Positions 48,592-58,505 of a DNA stretch of 64,000 nucleotides are shown in pieces; the stretch's first letter is position 1; each line of letters starts with the position of its first letter. The notes beneath the pieces are model-generated. The model was not told the DNA's origin. It ran no database searches and saw only the letters and a program-made list of their open reading frames with translations. The stretch spans positions 4,437,001-4,501,000 of the forward strand of contig OX424563.1 in the NCBI GenBank assembly GCA_949152475.1. Reading direction: 5' to 3'. Origin of the DNA: Terebella lapidaria. Lineage: Eukaryota > Annelida > Polychaeta > Terebellida > Terebellidae. Made by a program: the position numbers and the translations under genes.

Positions 48592-49277
48592 TCCACCTGG
48601 ATGATAATCGGGGGATTTTGGTCGTACAACCATTGGTCATATATCAAATGGTCGGAAATTGACCATACATAAAAACAAAAATCATGGGAGAAATAATCTT
48701 TAATGAAAATAGAGTTTTTACCGTAAATCTTGCGATTTTTCTATCCTAACTATATTCTCGACCACGACCTGAATTTTTGATACTGACCTCTCAAACTTCG
48801 CAAGCTAACTAGTCAGATTTATGCTGCATACTGATGTTCAATATTCTATCGAATATCGTCCGTGGTTTTGGAACTACTGCTATTTGAAATATGATTACTC
48901 TTGTAATCTTGGGCGATAATGGGTGAATTGTTATAATACGAACATCGGTCATATTGCAATAGGGAAAATTTATCATGAATATAACCAGAGTTATTGAAAC
49001 TTTTCGATTTTGACATTTTCTTGTCGTTCAATATTGAGCTGTATAATTTCACATTATTGTTTCTATTGTTAAGGCACATCTTCTGAACAAAAACGGTATA
49101 GAAAGATGGAAAACAGGCTACACAATATGGTCTTGAATCTCAGAACACTTCAAGTCGTGAATCGTGACTCCAAAATTTCAACATCGCTCGATATTGGGGA
49201 GTTTTTGTGTTCAGTCTTGCAATATACGATCGGGAATTGTCCATAGAAAAATACAAAAATAGTGGGAAAATAATGAT
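48592..49277. other. non-coding
   Basis: AT-rich, no supported gene. 48620-48760 and 49110-49330 share loose similarity in wording (TTGACCATA/TTGTCCATA, AAAAATCATGGGA/AAAATAGTGGGA), so an old local repeat is possible. Confidence 0.45.
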
Positions 49278-49279
49278 TA

Positions 49280-50365
49280 AAGTCGGCGTCATTCAACTCA
49301 GACCCACTGTTTTTTCGCGATAATTTCTTCAATTTAACCTTTCTGAAATTCCAACAGCGTTCATCATGCTTAGCGACCTAACTTGTTATAAAATTTTGGA
49401 GAGTTTGGACAGTAAACAAAAAAGTTGACTATTTGGCCTATAGTGAATCTATGGTGAGATTTGGCGTTGGACCGCTGCCAACCCCGTAGCATTCATATAG
49501 ATAACGTTTGACGTTTTCTGTTTACGTTATGTATAGGGTCCTTACGCGAGATTTAAAACGTCACGTTATTTTGCGTTATTTCGTCATTTTGGGACCATTC
49601 GAATTTCCCGCCAAATATTCGGCCCAATCATGCAAGTTGGATACCCGCGGTTTTACACTATATAAAAGCAATTTATCGGAAATACACAAGACACCCACTT
49701 CACAAATTTCAACAGATACTAGTTGGTATGAACTGGTCTATTTAGAGTTTAGACATAGTATCTTTTATAGAGAAAAGGTGATATCAATTGTGACAAACTG
49801 TAGTAGTATACTACTCATCAACAGTTTCGTGGGCCGCACGTGTTGCCGTGTATTTTTGACACCATTTAAATCATAACATCGCCAATAAAATTTAATCATC
49901 AGTAATTTAAGGGGCGAAAATCACACTATAAAACACTATGTAAATAAGAGGCAATTTGAGTCATTCAAATCATATCTATCGTGCTATATTCAACACAAAT
50001 AAGTAACGGAGAGCCATTTTGAAGAACATGAAAAAAGTTCATTATTCTATTCCAAGTCATCTTTTTCTGCGGTGCTTCTTAACCCACGGTAATCCGGCAA
50101 AAATGACCACGTGGCATTGTTTGGCCCCGGAAGGACTAGATTACGTACCCAATTACGTTATTTGATGACATAAGATGAACGAGACTTACAGAGCCTATAG
50201 GCCAAATGGGCTAACTTTTTTGTTTACGAGCCAATCTTTCTGAAATTTTGTACCAAATTAGGCCGCTTAGAATAATGGAAGCTGCGAAATTATCATGCGG
50301 TTATCTTAAAAATTTATTAAATTATCGCGAAAAAACAGTGGGTCAGAGTTGAATGACGCCGACTT
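49280..50365. mobile_element. TA-flanked element with about 180-bp terminal inverted repeats
   Basis: The left end AAGTCGGCGTCATTCAACTC and its inverse at the right pair closely. A further inverted match lies inside (about 49410-49455 and 50187-50225, GTTTAC to GGCCTATAG). TA at 49278-49279 and 50366-50367. The middle shows no transposase, only unassignable short ORFs. Probably a non-autonomous Tc1/mariner-type element. Confidence 0.65.
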
Positions 50366-50693
50366 TAGAACCGGAGTTATAGGCAATTGTGTGATTTTAA
50401 ACTTTTCGGTTGCCATGACAACCATTTTTCTTCGATTTTTATATAAAAAAAAATTGAAGAGGACCGAACCAATGCCATACCGGTCCATCTCTATGACTTT
50501 CAAGTCGATCGCCATTCGGACTATATCTTTTCGCACGGACAAATGGGAAGACAGACGAGGAGAAAGATAGACAGGGAGACAGGGAGGGAGACAGACGAAC
50601 ATACACAAATGCAATACCCTCTACCCCATGTTGGATTTTACATGATAGATAGGAAAGACATATTATTATATCTATGTAGTAATGCATGTTAGC

Positions 50694-50839
50694 TCATTGG
50701 CTCGTGCTTCGCGCTGGGGGTAACGTAAGTCCTCTCCGTTCAGCCTCATACACACAATGCTCATCACCACAGATAGGGCACTTCGAGACGTCATCCTCGG
50801 GCCATGGGCAGTCCTTCTCACCGCAAACCGGACACTGTT
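50694..50839 (-). CDS. possible terminal exon with paired CPxCG zinc motifs
   Basis: After a good acceptor (TTCTGTGTTATAG) the minus strand reads, in phase 1, EQCPVCGEKDCPWPEDD, VSKCPICGDEHCVYEAERRG, then about 13 more residues to a TGA at 50694-50696. Two CPxCG-x3-C units with a Trp and acidic spacer look like a structural zinc site. I found no upstream exon whose donor clearly fits; the nearest candidate (donor near 50980) does not match in phase. It could be the end of a host gene or of a retroelement protein, because the GC-rich element begins about 200 bp away. The motif is seen, the gene is inferred. Confidence 0.35.
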
Positions 50840-51346
50840 CTATAACACAGAAAACTATCACATAAATTCTTCAAATTTTTGTTCACCGGGTTATCGCACT
50901 GAAACGGTTGGATTTATACACCAGACTAATTTAAAGCTACTGCCTTCGAATGTAGGTGTAAAGTTATTGACTACCGTCCGCTCTTCGGGATCCTCGAGGA
51001 TAGTCCTCTCACCACGAGTCCTTTCAGAAAGGAAACTGGTTCATCACCACGGTGTTAACTGGCGGGGCCTGGCGAGCCGCGGTCTGCCTCGGGGACGGAA
51101 CCCCGTACAGTCCGACATGCTGGCCAGAGCCTATGTCACACGTCCCGGGAAGGGAGAGAACTGGCGATCCACAGGGCTTGCGCCCCCGAGTCAGCAACTT
51201 GTCTCTCCCAGCCCGGGCCTCCCCATGGAAATCGTCCCCAGGGCTCTAGGAGCCCACTACTCACAACCAGGGAACGCAAAGCTCATGGCGAGCCTTGCGT
51301 GCGTCCTAGTTACTCTCTCTCGGACAATCTCCTCGATCGAGTCGCT

Positions 51347-54203
51347 TCCAGTGTATATATAATACACCACAAGCTGTAGGACGCACGCGAGGTCTAATCG
51401 ATCCATTGTTATAGTTTACTGGAGCGTAAATTACAATGCGTCGCCGTGGCAACGCACGCTCGAACGGAGCGTGTCAAAACAAGGCCAAGTACGAAAAGGC
51501 CACATAAATGGCATGTATGTTCACAATCACCTGCCGCGTGCTTAGGGCAAAATCGCCACATTACCCCCTTCTTACAATGTTGGTCCCCAACATGTTCCGC
51601 CTGCGCCCAAAACTGCCAAAACCCGACGAAGGCTTCGCATGGCGGGGTCCGGAAGAAGGCAAGATGGCAACACCCGGAAGTCACGGCGCAAGACACTAGG
51701 TATTTAAGAGTCCCTTTTGGAAGAATGGGGAACTACCCCCGGACTTACGGAGTAAACTATAACGCGCTTTGCAATTTCGAATAAACCCTCATAAACAAGC
51801 TAAAATTTTGCCCGAGGTGGTCCAAAACCGTGTGATGACCTTGAAAGGTCATCCGTTATAAAAGGACGGTGTGTCGAGTCTTTGGAATATATTTAAGGAT
51901 AAACTTTAAATTTAGAAATTTTGTAAAACGACACACCGAGTGATCAAAAGTGATAGTACCTCTAAAAAGTGTTGCCGACCGCCCTGCCGGCCGGCTCCTC
52001 AGATCCGCAGAACGGGTCTGAGGCAGGGCGGAGCCGCGGGAGCGACTCCGGCACGCCGCCGCACAAGTGCGGCGACGAGGCTAGTGCCCTAGCCTTCCTC
52101 CGTCGTCATCGGCTCCTCATCCGTGCCGCCTGTCTTGGGGTCTGGCGGCGGTGACGAGTCCCTACGCCGCGGAAGCAGCGGAGCCGGCATAGAGAAAGCC
52201 GGCTGCACGGGCGGATGAGGCAGGCCCGGTGGCGCTTGCAGGGGCTTCTGCGGTGAGCCCTGCAATCCGGGTCCTGACGGAGCCATCACGACGGAGGCCG
52301 GTAGAGATGTAGCGCCGAGATCTGCAATGGCGCGGAACATCTCTACCGTATCGCGGGTGCGCTGAGGACCGGCCGTATGTTCTCCCCACACCTGGACCAG
52401 GTATGGGTAGATGGCCAGCTCCAAAGCAGCATCCGCCCGCTGGAGAGCCGCCTGGTTCAGGGCGGACGACGCGGGGTCATCGACGCCCTGGAGTAGGCGA
52501 GTCCGAGCGGCCTCGGCTTCATCAAGACGACGCCGTAGCTGCTCATTCTCAGCCTCCAGGTGCTCTATCCTAGCGGCTACCTCTGGGGCGGGGGCGTACG
52601 CCCCGGACTGCTCGGCTAGAGCGGCGGTCCGACCCTGGTCGAACGCGCGCCGCTCAATGACGGCCGACAAAGTCCGGTAGCTCTCTAGGCTCCGCCGGGT
52701 GCCTTCCATGAGGCCCTGGTCGTATGCGAGATCGCATGCGACATGGGAGGCCTCGGCGCGGCACCGGCTGAACCGATCCAGAGAGCTGTCCATCTCCGCG
52801 CTTCCAGTGTATATATAATACACCACAAGCTGTAGGACGCACGCGAGGTCTAATCGATCCATTGTTATAGTTTACTGGAGCGTAAATTACAATGCGTCGC
52901 CGTGGCAACGCACGCTCGAACGGAGCGTGTCAAAACAAGGCCAAGTACGAAAAGGCCACATAAATGGCATGTATGTCTACAATCACCTGCCGCGTGCTTA
53001 GGGCAAAATCGCCACATTACCCCCTTCTTACAATGTTGGTCCCCAACATGTTCCGCCTGCGCCCAAAACTGCCAAAACCCGACGAAGGCTTCGCATGGTG
53101 GGGTCCGGAAGAAGGCAAGATGGCAACACCCGGAAGTCACGGCGCAAGACACTAGGACTTTAAGAGTCCCTTTTGGAAGAATGGGGAACTACCCCCGGAC
53201 TTACGGAGTAAACTATAACGCGCTTTGCAATTTCGAATAAACCCTCATAAACAAGCTAAAATTTTGCCCGAGGTGGTCCAAAACCGTGTGATGACCTTGA
53301 AAGGTCATCCGTTATAAAAGGACGGTGTGTCGAGTCTTTGGAATATATTTAAGGATAAACTTTAAATTTAGAAATTTTGTAAAACGACACACCGAGTGAT
53401 CAAAAGTGATAGTACCTCTAAAAAGTGTTGCCGACCGCCCTGCCGGCCGGCTCCTCAGATCCGCAGAACGGGTCTGAGGCAGGGCGGAGCCGCGGGAGCG
53501 ACTCCGGCACGCCGCCGCACAAGTGCGGCGACGAGGCTAGTGCCTTAGCCTTCCTCCGTCGTCATCGGCTCCTCATCCGTGCCGCCTGTCTTGGGGTCTG
53601 GCGGCGGTGACGAGTCCCTACGCCGCGGAAGCAGCGGAGCCGGCATAGAGAAAGCCGGCTGCACGGGCGGATGAGGCAGGCCCGGTGGCGCTTGCAGGGG
53701 CTTCTGCGGTGAGCCCTGCAATCCGGGTCCTGACGGAGCCATCACGACGGAGGCCGGTAGAGATGTAGCGCCGAGATCTGCAATGGCGCGGAACATCTCT
53801 ACCGTATCGCGGGTGCGCTGAGGACCGGCCGTATGTTCTCCCCACACCTGGACCAGGTATGGGTAGATGGCCACCTCCAAAGCAGCATCCGCCCGCTGGA
53901 GAGCCGCCTGGTTCAGGGCGGACGACGCGGGGTCATCAACGCCCTGGAGTAGGCGAGTCCGAGCGGCCTCGGCTTCATCAAGACGACGCCGTAGCTGCTC
54001 ATTCTCAGCCTCCAGGTGCTCTATCCTAGCGGCTACCTCTGGGGCGAACGCGCGCCGCTCAATGACGGCCGACAAAGTCCGGTAGCTCTCTAGGCTCCGC
54101 CGGGTGCCTTCCATGAGGCCCTGGTCGTATGCGAGATCGCATGCGACATGGGAGGCCTCGGCGCGGCACCGGCTCAACCGATCCAGAGAGCTGTCCATCT
54201 CCG
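51347..54203. repeat. 1456-bp tandem duplication
   Basis: 51347-52801 and 52802-54203 are direct copies, nearly identical, offset by 1456 bp: ORF ends at 52089 and 53545, the TATA-like site at 51353 and 52809. Each unit contains the LTR-like stretch and the C-terminal part of ORF B. The high identity means a recent event or an assembly duplication. Confidence 0.95.
52089..52800 (-). pseudogene. second copy of the ORF B C-terminal part
   Basis: Repeats the coiled-coil and proline-rich end of ORF B as part of the tandem duplication. It has no ORF B start of its own; its open frame runs in from the LTR-like stretch. Confidence 0.85.
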
Positions 54204-54885
54204 CCACAAGGTACTCCGCCGCTCGGGTGAGTCGACCACGCTGGGGGTGATCCCAGGGGTGCTCCTCCCGAGCGCGGACCAACGCGGCCACACCTGCGGA
54301 CCCCAAGTCACGAATGGCTCGGGGCACTGGCAGGTTCACCAACGCTGGGTCACCGGGGATCCGGTCCATACCATCGCGACGATGGCCGACCGCCTGGCCT
54401 ACAGACTCGCGAAAAGTCTCGTAGACACTGGCGGTCGTGGGACCGAGCCTCCGGCGTACGTCCGCCGTGGCGTCGAGGGGATCCAGGTCCAGGGAGGCGG
54501 TGCTTTGCCATCCCGCGGACGTCCCCTCAACTACCAACGAGGACGTGGACGCCGACCTCGAGAGAGGTACCGCACGTCCGCTACTGCTCGCAACCGAGGG
54601 AGTCACACGTGGGGTCCTTGGCGGGACCACCGACGCGGTACTCGAGGAGGCGGAGGTGTCTGCCACCACCCGTCCCTCAGACGGACCCGCGGGTACCGTC
54701 ACCTCGAGCAAGCCCGGGAAATCCTCCTGAGTCAGCGCACCCGGGGACTGCAAGGGCGTCGTCCCGGCCGGAGTTTTTCCAGCGGACGAACCCTTCCCCT
54801 GAGTCCTTGGCGGGGGGCGCGGCTTAGGAGAAGCCACTCGTGTCTTGGCCGCGATGTGCGGCATCTCCGACACGACCATGGTCAC
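53545..54885 (-). CDS. ORF B, 446 aa, coiled-coil and proline-rich, unknown
   Basis: A long GC-rich open frame beginning MTMVVSEMPHIAAKTRVA. The first half is Ser/Thr/Pro-rich and probably disordered. The middle (about residues 215-330) is a helical, charged region with a heptad-like stretch, ARIEHLEAENEQLRRRLDEA. The tail is proline-rich and acidic, ending EEPMTTEEG. No enzymatic motif. It may be a structural, gag-like protein of the surrounding element, but that is inference from position and composition. The N-terminal part also occurs in inverted orientation at 57152-57383. Confidence 0.5.
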   Translation of the reverse strand: MTMVVSEMPHIAAKTRVASPKPRPPPRTQGKGSSAGKTPAGTTPLQSPGALTQEDFPGLLEVTVPAGPSEGRVVADTSASSSTASVVPPRTPRVTPSVASSSGRAVPLSRSASTSSLVVEGTSAGWQSTASLDLDPLDATADVRRRLGPTTASVYETFRESVGQAVGHRRDGMDRIPGDPALVNLPVPRAIRDLGSAGVAALVRAREEHPWDHPQRGRLTRAAEYLVAEMDSSLDRLSRCRAEASHVACDLAYDQGLMEGTRRSLESYRTLSAVIERRAFAPEVAARIEHLEAENEQLRRRLDEAEAARTRLLQGVDDPASSALNQAALQRADAALEVAIYPYLVQVWGEHTAGPQRTRDTVEMFRAIADLGATSLPASVVMAPSGPGLQGSPQKPLQAPPGLPHPPVQPAFSMPAPLLPRRRDSSPPPDPKTGGTDEEPMTTEEG

Positions 54886-55089
54886 CCGGGGCCGTTCTTC
54901 ACCTGCCTTGGTCGCCGGCGGTTACCGGACAGCCGCTGCTGCTGTCCGGGCGGCTTCCGCCGCCTGGTACTCCGCCAAAGTCTGGCCCATTGACGCCGTC
55001 AGGCGAGCTGTGTAGCTCGAGCCCGCGGACATCAAACGATCCCGGTTGAGTGCTTGGTGCGGGTCCTCATACCCATCCAGGGATTCCGG

Positions 55090-56601
55090 TCAGAGTTGGC
55101 ATATTACGCCCTCCTCTGTCTCGGGCGGCAGCCCGACACGCTCCTCGTCCGTGAGTGGACGAGGCCGTGTGAAAGGCGTGTCGGCTGCCGCACCGGCGTC
55201 CGCCGTGCGGCGCACCTGCGGATCCCTGCCATAACGCGGGAGGAACATGTGTCCCTGACGGACTCCAGGGAGTTCGGGGCCCATCTCGGCCCGCAGCCTC
55301 TGGATAGGGGGCTGCTCAGAGGACGACCGTTTCTTCTTTTTGGCCGCCCCCGAACGATTCTCCGACCTGGTTTGTCGGGGCACACTCTTCCCGCGTTGGG
55401 GCGCGGTCCTCTGTTGCTGCGCAACGAAGGACCGCCGTCCCGCTTCCAGTGCGGCGTCAGACAGGTGGACCCCGTCTTGCTCCGCGCGCTTCCGGAGGAG
55501 TTCTAAACGAAGATCTCCTTCCTTCGGCACGGGACGCCCTCGATCCACTGGACTGGACCCCACCTCCGCAGCTCCGGTAGGTTTCTTATTACCGGAGGAA
55601 GAAGAGGAGGAGGTTCCTTTCGGTGCCTGGATAGGCACCCGCTTACTGGAACCTCCTGCGCCCGGGCCGGATCCTGCGGAGGCGCCGCCCGCACCAGATC
55701 CCGAGGGATTAGGCGCCTTGGCGTCTCCGGGTTTGGCGGAGGACCCTGACTGGCCGCCCGGCTTAGGCGCCAGCGGCTTAGGTCCTCCGGCCTGCGATCC
55801 GGTTTTAGGCGGGGGACCGCCGGACTTCTTTTTCCGGTGGGTCCGCTTCTTCTTCTTCGGAGGCGAGGAGACCGGGTCCTGGTCGGATCCGGTCTCAGAT
55901 TGCCCGCGGTTGGAGGCCTCCAGCGCTTGCTGGGCTCTCCACTGCTTCTGGGCAATCTCTCGGGCTCGACGGCGAGTACGCCTAGAGACGGGCGATGTAA
56001 ACCCGTCATCTTGGTTCTCGGTCTCCTTCGAGCCAGACTCCTGTTCCTGGGCCGGAGCCTGGGATGCGGCTTCCTCAGCCGCGTCAACCTGCTCCGCCCA
56101 AGTCCCAGGGGCCTTCTGGTCGTGCGGACCAGACTCCGCAGGTGCGGACACCGAGGAGTTCTCGGCGGAACCGGTGTCCGGACGGCTATGACCATCCGGA
56201 CGGGTTTCCGCACGAGTACTCTCATCCGGACCCAGAGACGCAAGCATCTCCGAGGGCGGATGCAACTCAATATCCACACGAGCAAGTCCCGCACCACCGC
56301 AGTCCATCACCTCTTCCATACGAGGAAAAGGCGATGGATTTAAGAGCTGCTCGGCGCCTGGCATGGCCGAGTCACTCTCTGCGGGGCGGTCCTCCGCGAC
56401 CTCGCTCTCGGACTCAGTTCCCGTACCGGAATCAGAGCCGGAGCTGGATTCCGCAGAACCCACGTCCTCGCCTTCGGAGACGACCTCGCGGTCATCATCT
56501 TCAGGCCTAGCAAGGGGTCTCGAGTACACCTTAGTGCGCTCTAGAGACCCCTCCTCCCTCCCTACATCATCTCCCCACCCGTCACTTGACTCTGACATCA
56601 A
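55090..56601 (-). CDS. ORF A, 503 aa, low-complexity charged protein, unknown
   Basis: Open from an N-terminus MSESSDGWGDDVGREEG. Ser/Glu/Asp-rich to about residue 190, then basic patches (SRRTRRRAREIAQKQW; PPKKKKRTHRKKKSGG) and a Gly/Pro/Ser-rich stretch, ending near PPETEEGVICQL. It is likely disordered and nucleic-acid binding by charge. No known domain is recognised. It lies just upstream of ORF B on the same strand. The reverse strand is also widely open because of GC content, so coding status rests on the start context and composition only. Confidence 0.4.
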   Translation of the reverse strand: MMSESSDGWGDDVGREEGSLERTKVYSRPLARPEDDDREVVSEGEDVGSAESSSGSDSGTGTESESEVAEDRPAESDSAMPGAEQLLNPSPFPRMEEVMDCGGAGLARVDIELHPPSEMLASLGPDESTRAETRPDGHSRPDTGSAENSSVSAPAESGPHDQKAPGTWAEQVDAAEEAASQAPAQEQESGSKETENQDDGFTSPVSRRTRRRAREIAQKQWRAQQALEASNRGQSETGSDQDPVSSPPKKKKRTHRKKKSGGPPPKTGSQAGGPKPLAPKPGGQSGSSAKPGDAKAPNPSGSGAGGASAGSGPGAGGSSKRVPIQAPKGTSSSSSSGNKKPTGAAEVGSSPVDRGRPVPKEGDLRLELLRKRAEQDGVHLSDAALEAGRRSFVAQQQRTAPQRGKSVPRQTRSENRSGAAKKKKRSSSEQPPIQRLRAEMGPELPGVRQGHMFLPRYGRDPQVRRTADAGAAADTPFTRPRPLTDEERVGLPPETEEGVICQL

Positions 56602-57087
56602 GCGCTCTAATCGCTGTAAACACTGGGAGTCAGATCCGCAGATCCGTCTCCACCAGTGCCGAGCGCTTGAATGACCAGTAAGTGTCGAGTTACATCGATT
56701 ATAGGCATCAAGTGTTGGCAGTTATACTGCACACGCATCGTATGACGCGTTCCCGTGGAAACGTCTATTCACTGCATCTACCAGATCGACAGACAAAAGA
56801 ACGTTTTACACTATCGCATTCACATACACACATCTCCCCCCGGTGACTCCTAGCGTGCCATGTATACGGGTGGCTTATGTACACAAGCCATCCCGGGGGA
56901 ACCCGCTAAAATACTACAGTAATTAACAGCAGTCATTAGCAATAGCTTTCGCACTGGCGATCAATGACGTGAAGTTAATCACCCTCGCAGGTTAAAGATT
57001 GTATACAATGTATCAAAAGCCAAACTACTTGTGGGTGTTACGATTATGTCACCCTATCAGCAGCGATAAATAAAAATTTAACACCGC
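56602..57087. other. spacer of ordinary composition in the GC-rich block
   Basis: Non-coding. It separates ORF A from the inverted copy of the ORF B start. Confidence 0.5.
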
Positions 57088-57383
57088 TCGGACAGCAGCA
57101 GCGGCTGTCCGGTAACCGCCGGCGACCCAGGCAGGTGAAGAACGGCACCGGGTGACCATGGTCGTGTCGGAGATGCCGCACATCGCGGCCAAGACACGAG
57201 TGGCTTCTCCTAAGCCGCGCCCCCCGCCAAGGACTCAGGGGAAGGGTTCGTCCGCTGGAAAAACTCCGGCCGGGACGACGCCCTTGCAGTCCCCGGGTGC
57301 GCTGACTCAGGAGGATTTCCCGGGCTTGCTCGAGGTGACGGTACCCGCGGGTCCGTCTGAGGGACGGGTGGTGGCAGACACGG
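57088..57383 (+). repeat. inverted copy of the ORF B start
   Basis: Matches 54680-54950 in reverse orientation with very few differences, including GACAGCAGCAGCGGCTGTCC and the first residues MTMVVSEMPHIAAKTRVA. With its partner it forms an inverted repeat of about 290 bp around ORF A. Confidence 0.92.
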
Positions 57384-58505
57384 TACGCTTACAAGGCGAT
57401 CGGACAAGCCCATGACAGGCGGACAGACAATTGGGCGCCCTGTGGGCGTTCATGACGCGCCCACTAGCAACCCCAACGTACAGCCCGGCCACGGAGCAAG
57501 CCCGGTCCAACCTAGAGCCCAAACAAACGACTACCGGAGCGCGGAGCCAATAGATTAGACGCGGAGCCGGCATGGTCCATAACCTCAATGGTTAGGGGGC
57601 GAACCATTCATACCGGCGCCCAATCTAGAGGCGCCCAAAGATGGTGAAAGCAATAGCCGGCGGACGTCCGGAGCTGCCCGCGGACGGAGTCCAGGCCGGA
57701 CGCCTACCATAGAACGGCGTATTGCCCTTATCCAATGTATATGAAATTGGAATTAAAAGCCACCACAAGTGTTGCGCATGTAATATACGACCCCCTTCTC
57801 AGAAGGAGGCCGGGGTTCCGGTCATTCCGGCCGGACCGCGTATTGTAAGGTACAATCCGGACGAGAATGAACGTCACCCGCTACAGCGGCTGGTCCGCAC
57901 ACGCGGATTTAACAACCGCTCCATTATCATAATGGATAGTCGGTTTCCTGCCGTAAGAAACCTTACTTACTATAACCTTAATTATAGTAATGGCTCACGG
58001 GGGATAACTACACCGAAGTGCGTCATCTTAAAGCGTCGCGGACGCCGGACGAGTCACGCGGACGAACCGCGGATGTCAGTCCTAACGTGCGGACACTATC
58101 CCCGCGTCCAGAGCCACCTCCCCAAATCCGTGGGAAGGCGCTTCTCCCGTAGCGGACGTAAATCCCAACCTCAGTCTGGCCACATAAGAGGTTGTCCCGG
58201 GACCAGGGGCGTCCGGCCGGATCAGTAAATTCGTCCGGCCAGCGTAACCGTTGTGCGGATTACGCCGGACAGCCGTCCACAATGTGCGGACAGGCCATCC
58301 GCACGTCCCTGGCGCTGGAAACTACGGGAGGGCGGATACGGAGTGGTGGCGTTACGACATGAAAGTATCCGCGGACCTCAACTCCGAAGATAGCCACAAA
58401 GTAGCCACCCGCGGAGGTAAGTCGTGCGGACTCTCACGGAACGACCTAAAACCCGTCCTTGGTGTGATAGACGGGTACCGCAGACGCATCTGCATGGGCG
58501 GAAGG
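57384..58505. other. GC-rich flank between the two fossil elements
   Basis: No coding signal. It probably holds the downstream end of the Ty3-like element (a possible LTR), but no matching second copy is in the window, so LTR limits cannot be set. Confidence 0.4.

Larger units (their letters stand above)
51100..57390 (-). mobile_element. GC-rich repeat element with two ORFs of unknown function (fossil, broken)
   Basis: A compositionally distinct block. In minus-strand order: ORF A (55090-56601), ORF B (53545-54885), a non-coding LTR-like stretch with a TATA-like TATATATAATAC, a second copy of the ORF B end, a second LTR-like stretch. Its non-coding part recurs at 10749-10842 plus 12094-12490, so it is a dispersed family. 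No reverse transcriptase, integrase or transposase is seen. It may be a non-autonomous LTR-kin element; the class is not proven. It looks broken and rearranged. Confidence 0.55.

Noticed and set aside
52865-53152. Cys/His-rich 95-codon ORF in the LTR-like stretch, present in both tandem copies
   Set aside because: A zinc finger is possible, but the copies are too similar to show selection, and the diverged piece at 10749 differs at coding positions without clear constraint.
52411-56510. Several long plus-strand ORFs (for example 54148-54993, 55340-56191, 55837-56343)
   Set aside because: Shadows of the minus-strand ORFs in very GC-rich DNA, where stop codons are rare; no start context or domain supports them.
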